From IMG/VR virus record IMGVR_UViG_3300009548_000008, positions 1 through 53,352 of that record: a stretch of DNA of 53,352 nt; one strand, written 5' to 3'. This DNA is from a virus. This document shows positions 33,731 through 41,394 of the stretch, in pieces. The notes beneath the pieces are model-generated. The model was not told where the DNA came from and ran no database searches. It was given only the letters and a program-made list of their open reading frames with translations. Made by a program: the position numbers and the translations under genes. Every line of letters starts with the position of its first letter. Position 1 is the first letter of the stretch.

Positions 33731-34321
33731 ATGCAATTACCCACAGAGATGCCACCGGCACAGGAATTAACGCCAATCGATCTCACAGTAGCACCTATCT
33801 CCTCAATTGCGTTGAGCATACCGCTCGTAGCCGGAACCATCCTGCCGAGTACCGGGTATCCGCTTATTGTGGCTATAGGTCCGCCTGACAGTGAGTTTGA
33901 CGGTACTACAGAACTCGTATGGGTCTCTTCCGGTACCAACCCTCTCATAATTTCACAACGAGGCGTTAACGGCACGGTGGCAAAGAATTGGCCGGTAAAC
34001 TCGATTGTGGGGATCCCCATGTCAGCACTCCATTACCAGAATGTTGTCGATAACATCCTTTTCCTTGCCGGCGCGTGCCAACTCTCATTAGTGATGGGTA
34101 CTGTATCGAACGTTCAGGATGGCGTACCAGTCCCATATTCGCCCGGCGGGACGCCCCGGATGGTAATTCCGATAGGTATATCTCCGGGTAACGATGGAAC
34201 GCGGTATAACCTGCCGCCAACGCTCCAGAGTTTCACGGCAACGGAGTTTACGGTGAACATCAAGACGAACACGGGGGATCCCGGTAATCCCATGACGATC
34301 ACATGGATAGCGGTGCTTTAA
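33731..34321 (+). CDS. fibre-region protein, 196 aa
   Basis: TAGGAGATAAAAA precedes the ATG. Contains LVWVSSGTNPLIISQRGVNG, a pattern seen in phage tail fibre/baseplate wedge proteins ('V....G..LTV.RG..GT'). Ends in a hydrophobic beta strand (PMTITWIAVL). Probably links the baseplate to the fibres encoded next. Confidence 0.55.
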   Translation: MQLPTEMPPAQELTPIDLTVAPISSIALSIPLVAGTILPSTGYPLIVAIGPPDSEFDGTTELVWVSSGTNPLIISQRGVNGTVAKNWPVNSIVGIPMSALHYQNVVDNILFLAGACQLSLVMGTVSNVQDGVPVPYSPGGTPRMVIPIGISPGNDGTRYNLPPTLQSFTATEFTVNIKTNTGDPGNPMTITWIAVL

Positions 34322-34322
34322 G

Positions 34323-35732
34323 ATGAAGAAAATTATCACGGTTTTATTAGCGGTGCTCCTGATGGTATCCTCGGTCGGAGCAACGTGCCCGACGTTCTGG
34401 AACGACCCGGGCCTGACCTGTATCACGTCCCAGAACTGGCATGACTTTGTAAATAACTGGACCTACCAGAACACCTCGATATGGTTAAATTTCGGCAATT
34501 TCCTCTCCCACTCCGGTGGAACAATGACGGGAAAAATTAATGCCGGGGGGTTCAATATTTCCAACATCGGGAACCCGGGATCAAGCCAGGATGCCGTCTC
34601 TCTCTCATACCTCAATGCAAACCCGGTCCCGAATAGCAGTTATGCCCTGAAAAATCAGATCCCATCTGCAGCATCGGGAAATGTAATTACCGGGACAGGA
34701 TCGGGGATACAAGACAGCGGCGTGCTTCTCTCATCCTTGGATACCATTGCAAACCAATCAGCGGTAAATAACACAATCTGGTCGAATTTCGGGAACTACG
34801 ATACTAATATCAATGCAACCGCAAGGAACACTTCAATCTGGTCGAATTTCGGGAACTATGCCACGATCTCGCTCCTTAACAGTGTCAACCAATCGCAGAC
34901 GAATAACCTTACAAGTGTAAATAATACGGCGTGGGTGAACTTTGACACCATTACTCATACTACAGCAATGAATACCTCGATCTGGACCAATTTCCAGAAC
35001 TATGAGACTGTAGTAAATGCTTCTGCCACGAATGCTTCAATCTGGTATGCCCTCGGGAATGTTTCCGTCCCGGTAGATTATACGGGTTTGTTTTTGCAGA
35101 ACGGGACGCGGATAATGACCGGTTCCCTGAATACGGGGGGATTCAATATCTCGAATATCAGCACACCGGTAGCCTCCAGTGATGCCGCGACAAAATCCTA
35201 TGTCGATTCACATTCAAGTCCCGGTTCTCCGAACACGGTGTACAGTGCCCTCACCAGTTCACAGGATGGGAATATTACTGTCTGGAATGGAACATCTACA
35301 AGATGGCTGAACGATTCGGGGTACACTATTCCCTCACTGATCGCGGCAGTTCCGATTGTCAATTCCTCATATGCAACCACGACTTACGTCAACAGCATGG
35401 TGGATACATGGAATGTGGTTACTACATCATCTGCATCGCTTGCAGTTGGCAACGGATATATCCCTACCAACACTTCGAGAACACTCCTCACACTCCCTGT
35501 AGTGGCCTCTCCCGGACAATCCGAAAAAATCACAGGATTCGGATCTGGGGGATGGGTGATTAAGCAGAATGCTGGGCAAACGATCTACTTTGCCGGATCG
35601 GTCAACACCACCCCAGGAACCCCCGGCAATGTCACGTCGAATACTGCATACGATAGTATCTCTCTTAGATGTGTGGTAACAAATATGTCTTGGGTAGCAG
35701 AATTATTTACTGGAAATTTACAGGTGAACTAA
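34323..35732 (+). CDS. tail-fibre repeat protein with N-terminal signal peptide, 469 aa
   Basis: MKKIITVLLAVLLMVSSVGA is a clear signal peptide followed by two cysteines. Two fibre repeats of the type 'GT.TG.(I/L)N.GGFNISNI..P....DA...SYV' occur near residues 64 and 262; between them NTSIWSNFGNY-like units repeat four times with many N-x-S/T sites. Tail fibres normally lack export signals, so this protein may be displayed on the host surface or be an exported adhesin. Confidence 0.7.
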   Translation: MKKIITVLLAVLLMVSSVGATCPTFWNDPGLTCITSQNWHDFVNNWTYQNTSIWLNFGNFLSHSGGTMTGKINAGGFNISNIGNPGSSQDAVSLSYLNANPVPNSSYALKNQIPSAASGNVITGTGSGIQDSGVLLSSLDTIANQSAVNNTIWSNFGNYDTNINATARNTSIWSNFGNYATISLLNSVNQSQTNNLTSVNNTAWVNFDTITHTTAMNTSIWTNFQNYETVVNASATNASIWYALGNVSVPVDYTGLFLQNGTRIMTGSLNTGGFNISNISTPVASSDAATKSYVDSHSSPGSPNTVYSALTSSQDGNITVWNGTSTRWLNDSGYTIPSLIAAVPIVNSSYATTTYVNSMVDTWNVVTTSSASLAVGNGYIPTNTSRTLLTLPVVASPGQSEKITGFGSGGWVIKQNAGQTIYFAGSVNTTPGTPGNVTSNTAYDSISLRCVVTNMSWVAELFTGNLQVN

Positions 35733-37337
35733 ATGCCGCAAAACATTAGTCCAATAGGTATCCCGAATGCTCCGGGATTCCTTGAGAATAATGGGTCTGG
35801 TACGCTTTCGTGGGCAACGGTATCCAGTGCCATATTTACTACACATTATGTCAACGATGTAGATTATCCCATTAGTAGTGTAGGAAACCAGATCATAGTA
35901 TATACTAGCATAACTGCAACCAGAGCCGTAACACTTCCCTTAGCCAGTACTTGTGCAGGGGAGGTGATCATTGTAGGAAGTGAAATGATGGGACCCGGGG
36001 GAAGTGATTTTGATATTGCTGTTCATCGGTCGGGTTCAGATACAATAGCTATTGGCAGAGGCTCTTTTGCCTATATATATGATATCACTAGCTGTGCGCA
36101 ACCCGCAATATTTATCAGCGACGGGAATTCTCAATGGATCCTTGTGGGGATATCCCCGTCTTTTGGTGTTAGTTCAACACAATTTCTTCGCAATGATGGC
36201 ACATGGGCCGTCCCTCCCGGCGGCGGCAGCGGCAATGTCACCGGTCCGGCTAGTAGTATTGTAGGGGACATAGCCCTTTTCAATAACACCTTGGGCACTG
36301 TAATCTCTGACAGTGGAACACTCCTTGCCTCATTAGCCCCTCTTGCATCTCCGCAGTTCACTGGGGACGATGCATCGTTTACAGCGAATGGACAAGCTAG
36401 TACGACATGGGACGGTCCTAGTGATCCTTATGGGAATGGTTGCTGGAACGATCAAAACCTGTTTATTTCTCGTCTATGTAATTATAGTATTACCGGTGGC
36501 CAGTCTCCGGTATCGTCGGTTAAAGGTCGGGGTATCCGTATCCGGGATGTCGTTCTCGCTACAGGGGGTGCCTACGAGAATGGTATATACTGTCAGTTGA
36601 TGAACTATGCAGCAAACGGACAACAGTGCTCAGTTTATGCTGAGGGCGATAAATTCCCCGGTGCTGGTCCGACATGGGGTGCCGTATCACAATGCTGTGA
36701 CGCTACGAATGCCGCTGATCCCACTACGGAGGCAGTAGGGCACGAAATTGATATTTCCGGAACTGGTACAGACGCCAACATGCAACGCATCGGACTTGAT
36801 ATTGTCGGGTATACCCAACAGGGTGCGAAGGCACACATTGGTGCAGGGCTGAGGATCGGTCCGCAGAACGAAGATCCTTCCGTGTGTACCTTTGACAACG
36901 GGGTATACCTCTATGGGGATATCACGAAACCCATTACAATTCTGAACTCTTCCGGAGCAGTAATATTCTCTGTCGATAGCTCCGGGAATGTAACGGCAGC
37001 AGGGAGTATTATGTCTGGCAGTCAGGTAAACAATCTATCCGCGTATGTACTCATAAATAATACTACGCCTGGAACATTGATAAATGCAGTTTCGGGGAAA
37101 CACATTGTTGCGACTATAACCGGGACCGGTAGTGGCGGGACTTCAACGGTAATATTGACCATAACGGGAACACAAAATAAGGGTCCGGTCAATATGACTT
37201 GGAATTGCGGTGAGTCTGGTCTTATAGCATTCCCTCCAAACCTAGAATTTGACGTTAATACCCCAGTAACATATTCTGTCACCGGTACAGGAATCATGTT
37301 GGTTTACTTGACAGCCGGATATTATCTGACTAACTAA
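35733..37337 (+). CDS. tail fibre / receptor-binding protein, 534 aa
   Basis: Starts right after the previous stop. The segment VSSTQFLRNDGTWAVPPGGG is a common joint of phage fibre proteins (W.....G.....), and LAPLASPQFTGDDASFTANG resembles fibre collars. The middle holds 'GRGIRIRDVVLATGGAYENG' and a beta-helix-like stretch. The C-terminal 100 residues form an Ig-like domain. Likely to contact the host receptor. Confidence 0.65.
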   Translation: MPQNISPIGIPNAPGFLENNGSGTLSWATVSSAIFTTHYVNDVDYPISSVGNQIIVYTSITATRAVTLPLASTCAGEVIIVGSEMMGPGGSDFDIAVHRSGSDTIAIGRGSFAYIYDITSCAQPAIFISDGNSQWILVGISPSFGVSSTQFLRNDGTWAVPPGGGSGNVTGPASSIVGDIALFNNTLGTVISDSGTLLASLAPLASPQFTGDDASFTANGQASTTWDGPSDPYGNGCWNDQNLFISRLCNYSITGGQSPVSSVKGRGIRIRDVVLATGGAYENGIYCQLMNYAANGQQCSVYAEGDKFPGAGPTWGAVSQCCDATNAADPTTEAVGHEIDISGTGTDANMQRIGLDIVGYTQQGAKAHIGAGLRIGPQNEDPSVCTFDNGVYLYGDITKPITILNSSGAVIFSVDSSGNVTAAGSIMSGSQVNNLSAYVLINNTTPGTLINAVSGKHIVATITGTGSGGTSTVILTITGTQNKGPVNMTWNCGESGLIAFPPNLEFDVNTPVTYSVTGTGIMLVYLTAGYYLTN

Positions 37338-37366
37338 GAGTGCAATCTTACAATGAGGATGATAAA

Positions 37367-37624
37367 ATGAGGTTTGGCAGAGGATATTTCGGAAGGAGCC
37401 CGTTCACCAGGGATCGGCAGGACATCCCCCCCGCCCCATTATCCCCTGTAACCAGCATCCGGGCTTCGGCGCAAACCACTATGGGCATGTCGATTGCCCC
37501 CACCCCACTGGCAGGCATAACAATTACCGCCTCATCGTGGAGCATGTCGATTGCCCCCACCCCACTGGCAGGCATAACAATTACCGCCTCATCGTGGAGC
37601 ATGTCGATTAACGGAGTCGATTAA
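37367..37624 (+). CDS. small repeat protein, 85 aa
   Basis: MRFGRGYFGRSPFTRDRQDI opens the protein; GAGGATGATAAA lies before ATG 37367. The second half consists of two identical 19-residue units, M-S-I-A-P-T-P-L-A-G-I-T-I-T-A-S-S-W-S. The alternating pattern suggests a beta repeat, perhaps an extendable fibre accessory. Confidence 0.55.
   Translation: MRFGRGYFGRSPFTRDRQDIPPAPLSPVTSIRASAQTTMGMSIAPTPLAGITITASSWSMSIAPTPLAGITITASSWSMSINGVD
37487..37600 (+). repeat. perfect 57-bp tandem repeat (two copies)
   Basis: 37487-37543 and 37544-37600 are identical base for base; the first nine bases of a third copy follow (ATGTCGATT). The unit encodes 19 residues. Perfect identity implies a very recent duplication or slippage and a copy number that may vary between genomes. 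Confidence 0.95.
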
Positions 37625-37625
37625 A

Positions 37626-37928
37626 ATGACCATATTTACTTCAGGAACAACCGTAACGCTGACGATTACCACCACTGATGGTGAGGGGGTGCCGGCAAAC
37701 CTCGATGCCCCGCCGGTTGGTACGCTGTTGGCGGATGATGAACGGACGATCATACAGTCCGGAATCACAACAACCCTGACCGCGACCGGGACTTATACGT
37801 GCACGATAACGCTTCCCGCCACGATTGGCACCACAATGTATTATGCCCGGTTTATCGGGGCAGCCAGCTTAAAGCCAATGATCGGTTGTGAGGAGATAAT
37901 CGCATCATTCACCGGGACGCTGCGCTGA
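37626..37928 (+). CDS. Ig-like beta protein, 100 aa
   Basis: GTTVTLTITTTDGEGVPANL, then TGTYTCTITLPATIGTTMYY: the strand order of a small bacterial/viral Ig-like domain. It lies just behind fibre genes and may be a virion surface protein. Confidence 0.55.
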   Translation: MTIFTSGTTVTLTITTTDGEGVPANLDAPPVGTLLADDERTIIQSGITTTLTATGTYTCTITLPATIGTTMYYARFIGAASLKPMIGCEEIIASFTGTLR

Positions 37929-37930
37929 CA

Positions 37931-37949
37931 CAAAAAACATTTATTTTAG
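37931..37949 (+). promoter_or_regulatory. TATA-type promoter
   Basis: ACAAAAAACATTTATTTTAG lies ~25-30 bases before ATG 37969 and shares AAACATTTAT with the promoter at 18208. No ribosome site precedes the ATG, so the mRNA may be leaderless. Confidence 0.5.
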
Positions 37950-37968
37950 TTAAATAAAACGAAGTATT

Positions 37969-38370
37969 ATGAAAAAACTCGTTATCTTATTCCTTGTCGC
38001 AAGTATTCTTGTTTTTCCCTGCTGCGCGCTCAATATCCCGTCTAGCGAAAGGATCCATCTGGGGGATATCATCCAGGAAAACCAGTCGGTCGCCTACCTG
38101 AATGGCAACGTTGTCCCAAGCGGGTACAGGCTCCTCCTGCTTTCCCCGGACAACATCACTGTATCAGATGCGGCGATCTTCACCTATCATTATTCGTTGG
38201 GGATCGATGGGAGTTACGATTACAAAACTCCAACCCGTATGAACGATGGCGGGTATATCGACGGTATTTCGGAGGGATCCTATTATGCGTGCCCGCAGGT
38301 CGGATTACCGTTTTTTATGAACCAAGATCGGCTTAACAAATACTGTTCGTACCTTTTTACGGCGCTTTAA
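37969..38370 (+). CDS. secreted protein, 133 aa
   Basis: MKKLVILFLVASILVFPCCA is a signal peptide, possibly a lipobox-like end. The mature part has YRLLLLSPDNITVSDAAIFT and several tyrosine-rich turns; no family recognised. It has its own promoter just ahead of the lysis genes. The third signal-peptide protein in this genome. Confidence 0.6.
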   Translation: MKKLVILFLVASILVFPCCALNIPSSERIHLGDIIQENQSVAYLNGNVVPSGYRLLLLSPDNITVSDAAIFTYHYSLGIDGSYDYKTPTRMNDGGYIDGISEGSYYACPQVGLPFFMNQDRLNKYCSYLFTAL

Positions 38371-38423
38371 TTTCAAATCCCTTTCTTTTTCCCAAAGATA
38401 TTTTTACCCCCCGCGCACATCTC

Positions 38424-38451
38424 CTTTTATACCCCGCAAAAGTGAGCGGGG
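38424..38451 (+). promoter_or_regulatory. promoter with overlapping dyad upstream of lysis genes
   Basis: CTTTTATACC is TATA-like. The perfect inverted repeat CCCCGC...GCGGGG (38432-38437 and 38446-38451) follows at once, between the TATA box and the GGGGAGGAAG ribosome site of the holin-like gene. A repressor site that delays lysis is plausible; a terminator is less likely because no T-run follows. Confidence 0.45.
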
Positions 38452-38467
38452 AGGAAGTTGTACAACT

Positions 38468-39460
38468 ATGATAGACCCACAGACTGCGCAGTACCTTCTT
38501 ACGGGGGCTGTGATGGCGGCTGGTATCATCTATGTTACCGCGTTCGCCGGGTACCGTCTCTATGGCGGCGAGAAGTTTGATCCTAAAAAATACGCCGAAA
38601 CGTTCGGGTATGTCTCCCTCTTTGCGGTGGCGGCATACCTCTCGACGGGCGCGATGCCGGACTTTAATGCCCTACTGACCCAGTTCCTCAACGGGATCCC
38701 CGCGCAGGGTGCGACCCTCACGGCCATCATGACGATCGTAACGGCGTTCCTGCATCAGAACCTTAAATCAAGTGCACCGTCTCCAACACCTGTCAATGGC
38801 CCACAGGCACAGGCTGCACATATTCAGCAGCCAAAGGCTACACTGTCCCAAGCCTCCACAGCACCCAGTTCTCCCACAGTTGCGCCGGCTGTAACCCCGG
38901 CAAACCCCAACGTCAAGGCCGCGCCCGCAGGATTCAAGCTTGATATCCCGGCGGTCTGGGTAGACGACCCGATTGATCCAAGCGCAATAAATTCGCTTAC
39001 GGATCCCCATAACGATCAGAATGTCGTGACGGTCCCCCACGACCAAATTAACACGCTTTCCGGTCTCATCGGGATTGACAAGATCAACGTGTTCCTCTCG
39101 GCAATGGGGCTGGAACAGATTGGAGCCCCCCGGCTGAATGTCGCGTTTGCTTTTGCATGGGATCCCCATGTACATCCCGAGGCGCCCCTTCTCCACACAG
39201 ACAACGTTGTATTCACCGGCCAGACCAATCTCCCCGGGATTACGGTGGAGAAAGGTGCTGTCGGTGAGGTAATCCGCGAGCGTTACATCCCGCAATACGA
39301 GTACCAGCGGGCAAAAGGTCCGCACACGCTCCGAATCGCTGCGGTCGCCCGCGAGGTCTCGAACGTCTGGCATTACGCCAATGGCTCATATACGGACTTC
39401 TCGAACTTCCCCCGTGTCGGGGATATCGTCGTTCGTGATATCCAGATCGTTATCGTTTGA
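38468..39460 (+). CDS. holin-like membrane protein with C-terminal domain, 330 aa
   Basis: Three hydrophobic segments in the first 100 residues (LLTGAVMAAGIIYVTAFAGY, YVSLFAVAAYLSTGAM, GATLTAIMTIVTAFLHQNL) resemble phage holins. A Pro/Ala/Thr-rich linker (105-150) leads to a soluble domain of ~180 residues with no recognised family. It directly precedes a cysteine peptidase, so I propose it opens or primes the membrane for lysis. Typical holins lack the soluble domain. Confidence 0.5.
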   Translation: MIDPQTAQYLLTGAVMAAGIIYVTAFAGYRLYGGEKFDPKKYAETFGYVSLFAVAAYLSTGAMPDFNALLTQFLNGIPAQGATLTAIMTIVTAFLHQNLKSSAPSPTPVNGPQAQAAHIQQPKATLSQASTAPSSPTVAPAVTPANPNVKAAPAGFKLDIPAVWVDDPIDPSAINSLTDPHNDQNVVTVPHDQINTLSGLIGIDKINVFLSAMGLEQIGAPRLNVAFAFAWDPHVHPEAPLLHTDNVVFTGQTNLPGITVEKGAVGEVIRERYIPQYEYQRAKGPHTLRIAAVAREVSNVWHYANGSYTDFSNFPRVGDIVVRDIQIVIV

Positions 39461-39469
39461 GGGAGCCAC

Positions 39470-40198
39470 ATGGACCGGCCCTTCAAGCTCGGTAAGAAAG
39501 CCGCCCGGCACGACCGGCGGAACATTCTTTTTCGGGACATCCTGACACAGCAGGCCGTACCTGATACCTACAGCGTAGATCCGACTGTGCCGCCCGTCAT
39601 GGGAGGGAACGACCGGGTCGGGGACTGTGTGATGGTCTGCCTCTATAACATCCTCCGTCAAATCACATGGAAGAACCAAGCCAAACTCCTCCAGCTGACA
39701 GACGATCAGATCGTGCAGGAATATCTCGACCGCACCAACGGCCACGATGTCGGCATGAACATCAACGATGCCCTGAACTGGCTGACAAACGTGGGCTGGA
39801 TCTTCCCGGACGGCACTACGTATACAATCGCCGGGTATGCGCAGGTGGATTTCACCAACCCCGACGAGCTCAAACTCGCAGCATCCGGCCATCTCGGTCT
39901 TGTTACAGGGGTGGAACTGCCGGACAACTGGTCTGCCGCGTTTGCCAACAACACCCGCGTACCGTGGACGGATACCAGTCAGCCCCCGGACAACCACGAG
40001 GGGCACTGCATGTACCTCGAAGGATACGATCCGACCTATATCACGTTCGATACATGGGGTGGCTACGAACCCGCAACGTGGGCATGGGGGAAGCTCTACA
40101 TGGACGAATGCTTCTACGTGCTCCCCCCGGTTGGCAGCTACCAAGACCCGTTCGTATCCCTTGACGCCCTCCATGCGGCGCAGGAGGCAATCCCATAA
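39470..40198 (+). CDS. papain-like cysteine peptidase, probable endolysin
   Basis: NDRVGDCVMVC carries the nucleophile (C53), HEGHCMYLEGYD the histidine (H179) and YITFDTWGG the aspartate in the position of papain's Asn-Ser-Trp-Gly (D194). This order is that of papain/C39-like peptidases. Position after a holin-like gene and before a non-coding region suggests the lysis enzyme. Methanomicrobiales lack pseudomurein, so the target would be an S-layer or sheath protein (inference). Confidence 0.65.
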   Translation: MDRPFKLGKKAARHDRRNILFRDILTQQAVPDTYSVDPTVPPVMGGNDRVGDCVMVCLYNILRQITWKNQAKLLQLTDDQIVQEYLDRTNGHDVGMNINDALNWLTNVGWIFPDGTTYTIAGYAQVDFTNPDELKLAASGHLGLVTGVELPDNWSAAFANNTRVPWTDTSQPPDNHEGHCMYLEGYDPTYITFDTWGGYEPATWAWGKLYMDECFYVLPPVGSYQDPFVSLDALHAAQEAIP

Positions 40199-40547
40199 AG
40201 AACCCTGCAGGCGAGCGCTCGCTGATCATCCCCGCAAGGTAAGCACGATTGTCCCTCCTCTTTCGGTCGCCATGACCCGGGACCGCGGGAGTCCATCACC
40301 ATGTCCCGGGGAACCAAAAGGCACGGGTTCTCAATGAGCGCCTAAGAGGACCATTTAGTTTCCTTCGTGAACAAGATACCAGTCCCATGGTACAAATCGG
40401 GAGGGCCTTGCACCCCCTCCATTTTCCATTCTCATGATTCTTCAGGAATGCCCGATATCTTTGATTTTTGGCACCATTTACCCATGTTACATATCCATGT
40501 ATAGAGAACTACTATAGGACCTGGAAAAAGGCCGTTTTTGAGCGAAT
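40199..40547 (+). other. non-coding stretch with strong hairpins
   Basis: No convincing gene. It contains the perfect palindrome GCGAGCGCTCGC (40211-40222) and a perfect 8-bp stem CCCGGGAC/GTCCCGGG (40276-40283 with 40303-40310). C/T-rich and T-rich tracts follow (40358-40366, 40425-40433). The first palindrome could stop transcription of the lysis genes; the second could belong to a small RNA. Confidence 0.45.
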
Positions 40548-40576
40548 CTTTATTATCCTATCATTTAAAATATATA
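40548..40576 (+). promoter_or_regulatory. A/T-rich promoter region
   Basis: TTTATTATCC and TTTAAAATATATACTAA lie 10-35 bases before ATG 40585. The first could position a transcript start just before that ATG; the second would start transcription downstream, near ATG 40606. Confidence 0.4.
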
Positions 40577-40584
40577 CTAATAAT

Positions 40585-40734
40585 ATGCGAACCGTAATAG
40601 CCAAAATGAACTTATCTGGTGTCCGAAAGAGCCAAGCCGCTGCCGTGGAGGTACTAAAAACCATGCTCAAGGACCACAAGGGCCGGCGCGATACCAAGAT
40701 CATCCGCGAGAAGATCCGGCAACTTGCGGTATAA
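40585..40734 (+). CDS. small basic protein, 49 aa
   Basis: MRTVIAKMNLSGVRKSQAAA continues VEVLKTMLKDHKGRRDTKII and a basic end. Strongly basic and helical; could bind nucleic acid. Preceded by TATA-like sequence and followed by a run of ten T, so it is a stand-alone unit. An internal ATG at 40606 is an alternative start. Confidence 0.5.
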   Translation: MRTVIAKMNLSGVRKSQAAAVEVLKTMLKDHKGRRDTKIIREKIRQLAV

Positions 40735-40747
40735 CTCTTTTTTTTTT
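40735..40747 (+). terminator. T-run terminator
   Basis: Ten consecutive T (40738-40747) directly after the stop of the basic protein gene; oligo-T runs end transcripts in archaea. Confidence 0.6.
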
Positions 40748-40781
40748 CAAATTTTCCAAAAAGGGAACCCTTATACTAAGA

Positions 40782-40833
40782 ACGAATTTCGTATTTAAAT
40801 TATATATAAATATATAAGATATTCACGAAATTC
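40782..40833 (+). promoter_or_regulatory. A/T-rich core framed by inverted repeats (promoter/operator or origin)
   Basis: GAATTTCGT (40784-40792) and its reverse complement ACGAAATTC (40825-40833) frame 32 bases that are nearly pure A/T (TATTTAAATTATATATAAAT...). The core contains several TATA boxes; transcription to the right would run through the hairpin at 40882 and the CRISPR-like unit at 41000. An A/T-rich core between inverted repeats is also the look of a replication origin. Confidence 0.5.
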
Positions 40834-40875
40834 ACAGATCCTGACCTTGATCAGATCCGGCTCGCAACAAAACCA

Positions 40876-40926
40876 GGTTCTGTTAACTTGACGGGTCTTA
40901 AAACCCGCTGTTAACTGTCGGGACTT
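40876..40926 (+). repeat. ~51-nt inverted repeat, left copy
   Basis: Begins with GGTTCTGTTAACTTGACGGG, then 14 variable bases, GTTAAC, two bases and TCGGGACTT. The same layout in reverse complement lies at 42379-42429. Inside, GTTAAC (40882-40887) pairs with GTTAAC (40910-40915), and CGGGT pairs with ACCCG, giving one hairpin. Confidence 0.85.
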
Positions 40927-40999
40927 CCTGACTTGCATTTTGGATCAGCGTCAGCCACTTGTTATCTCCTATGACTTCAATGCCGCACGCCTCAGCGGG

Positions 41000-41036
41000 C
41001 TTCGAGCGAATCATCCAAGAGAACAAGGATTGAAAC
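41000..41036 (+). CRISPR. solitary CRISPR-repeat-like unit
   Basis: The 37 bases from CTTCGAGCGAATC to GAACAAGGATTGAAAC have the length and the 3' end (AAGGATTGAAAC) of archaeal type I/III CRISPR repeats. Only one copy exists in the window, and no cas gene. It lies in a gene-free stretch downstream of an A/T-rich promoter and in the orientation that would give an AUUGAAAC handle on a + strand transcript. Solitary repeat units in phages are known to produce RNA anti-CRISPRs; that role here is inference. Confidence 0.55.
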
Positions 41037-41066
41037 TATACCTATCCGATATGGGGTTATGTGCAT

Positions 41067-41078
41067 AACTATAAATAC
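41067..41078 (+). promoter_or_regulatory. TATA box, leaderless gene
   Basis: AACTATAAATACT is centred ~26 bases before ATG 41100, so the transcript probably begins at or near the ATG. AACTTATAAATACT at 48434 is nearly the same sequence. Confidence 0.6.
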
Positions 41079-41099
41079 TGATACGACCTATGACTAACT

Positions 41100-41237
41100 A
41101 TGACAAAACAATGGAAAGTGAGTTTTGCCGTTTCGGAGGAAGATTTTAACCGGGGTAAGAAACTTCCCCGCGAGATCAACATCTCCGAAGAACTGAGAAA
41201 AGCATACGGAAAAATCCTCGACAAAGCAGGTGTTTGA
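41100..41237 (+). CDS. small ribbon-helix-helix-like protein, 45 aa
   Basis: MTKQWKVSFAVSEEDFNRGK then KLPREINISEELRKAYGKIL and a short end. Strand plus two helices as in Arc/antitoxin-type DNA-binding proteins. Leaderless from its own TATA box, directly upstream of the ibrA-like fragment and right beside the CRISPR-like unit, where regulators of anti-CRISPR loci are often found (inference). Confidence 0.5.
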   Translation: MTKQWKVSFAVSEEDFNRGKKLPREINISEELRKAYGKILDKAGV

Positions 41238-41238
41238 A

Positions 41239-41394
41239 ATGGTAACCGTATCAGGAAAATTAGCAAGATCATGGATCGAGGAATACAAAAAACAACCGGG
41301 ATCACATTGCGATTTCCTCCCAGTATCCCGGAGAAACCATACAATCATCTCTATGATCGAATGCATCAGGCCGGCCTCACGCTCCATCAGATGA
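41239..41394 (+). CDS. 51-aa ORF overlapping the ibrA-like fragment
   Basis: ATG 41239 follows CAGGTGTTTGAA, a fair ribosome site. The product MVTVSGKLARSWIEEYKKQP continues into a basic tail. It overlaps the next gene in another frame. It may be a leader that lets ribosomes reach that gene, or the true N-terminus joined by a frameshift. Confidence 0.3.
   Translation: MVTVSGKLARSWIEEYKKQPGSHCDFLPVSRRNHTIISMIECIRPASRSIR

Noticed and set aside
38424-38451. Intrinsic terminator at the CCCCGC/GCGGGG hairpin
   Set aside because: No T-run follows and a ribosome site is directly attached, so an operator between TATA box and start is more likely.
40950-41080. A CRISPR array
   Set aside because: Only one repeat-like unit is present; no second copy, spacer series or cas gene was found, so I report a solitary unit instead.
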